The notes below the pieces were generated by a model that was given only the letters and a program-made list of their open reading frames with translations, ran no database searches and was not told the DNA's origin. From positions 1-5,913 of the forward strand of contig JAGQQZ010000043.1 of NCBI GenBank assembly GCA_020425915.1: DNA of 5,913 bases. Reading direction: 5' to 3'. Shown here one piece after another: positions 5,629-5,913 of the stretch (within the stretch, counting starts at the first letter, position 1; each line of letters opens with the position of its first letter). The position numbers were made by a program, and so were the translations under genes. This DNA is from Planctomycetota bacterium. GTDB taxonomy: Bacteria > Planctomycetota > UBA1135 > UBA2386.

Positions 5629-5913
5629 CCGCGGCGGCGCCGCCGGCGCCGAGCACGTGGTCGCCGGCCGGGCCGACGTAGCGGACCGTGCCGGTGTCGA
5701 GGACGACGCCCAGGTTCTGGGTCAGCGCGACCTGCTCGAATCCGGAGGTGATCGCGAGCGGGACCAATCGGTTGGGCGCGTTGAGGAGCAGAGCGGAGGC
5801 ACCGGTCGCCGTCAGCGTCGCCGTCAACAGCGAGAACGAGCCGGAGGGCTCGACGATCTCGGTCGAGAGCTCGATCCCCGGCGGTGCCGCCAGCGCGGGA
5901 GTTCCCGTCGTCG
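5603..5913 (-). CDS. C-terminal 102 residues of an unidentified protein (partial, start beyond the window)
   Basis: A leftward frame is open from the window edge to TGA at 5605-5603. It encodes a Gly/Ala/Thr/Val-rich, almost lysine-free segment that includes PGIELSTEIVEPSGSFSLL, then APNRLVPLAITSGFEQVALT, and ends AAAVILSGASN. Alternating hydrophobic and small residues suggest beta strands, as in the C-terminal repeat or sorting regions of large secreted proteins, but I recognise no family. There is no obvious start inside the window; a TTG at 5827 could initiate, but the coherent sequence upstream of it argues for a longer protein. The gene converges on the DUF1080 gene and overlaps its 3' end by 26 bp. 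The reading frame is supported by protein-like composition and G/C-ending codons only. Confidence 0.55.
   Translation of the reverse strand, partial: TTGTPALAAPPGIELSTEIVEPSGSFSLLTATLTATGASALLLNAPNRLVPLAITSGFEQVALTQNLGVVLDTGTVRYVGPAGDHVLGAGGAAAVILSGASN

Noticed and set aside
5636..5650. Repeated GGCGCC words separated by GCC, resembling a hairpin or terminator downstream of DUF1080
   Set aside because: It lies in the Gly/Ala-rich coding end of the leftward gene, has no T-tract, and is explained by GCC/GGC codons.
1..5913. Search for tRNA, rRNA, CRISPR, insertion-sequence ends, attachment sites, or a defence island around the helicase
   Set aside because: No supporting repeats, RNA-like blocks, transposase motifs, nuclease or methylase genes were found; the helicase stands alone.

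Overview
The window is a very GC-rich stretch of bacterial chromosome with codons that mostly end in G or C. The best lineage guess is Planctomycetota. This rests on a secreted DUF1080 (3-keto-disaccharide hydrolase family) protein with the N-terminal GYDDTPMLPGQKWRVHD motif, and on an ECF sigma factor paired with a large membrane protein that carries a PPDLTARV-type N-terminus. That assignment is inference; there is no rRNA or other marker gene here. I see no tRNA, CRISPR array, insertion sequence or phage gene.

Layout from left to right. Bases 3-53 may be the last codons of an upstream gene (weak). A stand-alone superfamily 2 DEAH helicase reads rightward (162-1757) and ends in a GC-rich hairpin. 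Converging on it, 35 bp away, is a leftward two-gene operon: an ECF sigma factor (3966-3436) and a 548-residue membrane protein (3439-1793), probably its anti-sigma or sensor partner, joined by an ATGA stop/start overlap. A 92-bp divergent spacer holding a perfect 12-bp palindrome separates the sigma gene from a rightward pair: a soluble family 2 glycosyltransferase (4059-4808) and, 10 bp later, the secreted DUF1080 protein (4819-5628). A leftward gene, seen only as its C-terminal 102 residues, overlaps the end of the DUF1080 gene by 26 bp.

How the genes may work together. The sigma factor and the membrane protein look like one signalling unit: a transcription factor held or tuned by a transmembrane sensor. 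The glycosyltransferase and DUF1080 protein probably share a transcript, but their spacing is the only evidence for a common pathway. The helicase looks independent.

The most interesting object is the 548-residue sigma partner. It seems to be an in-frame composite of two membrane proteins: an anti-sigma/FecR-like half and a second half that starts at an internal Met with its own membrane segment and Shine-Dalgarno-like site, followed by a coiled coil and a helical domain with LTxxQ-like motifs. The two membrane segments have conflicting positive-inside signals, which a simple two-pass protein does not explain.
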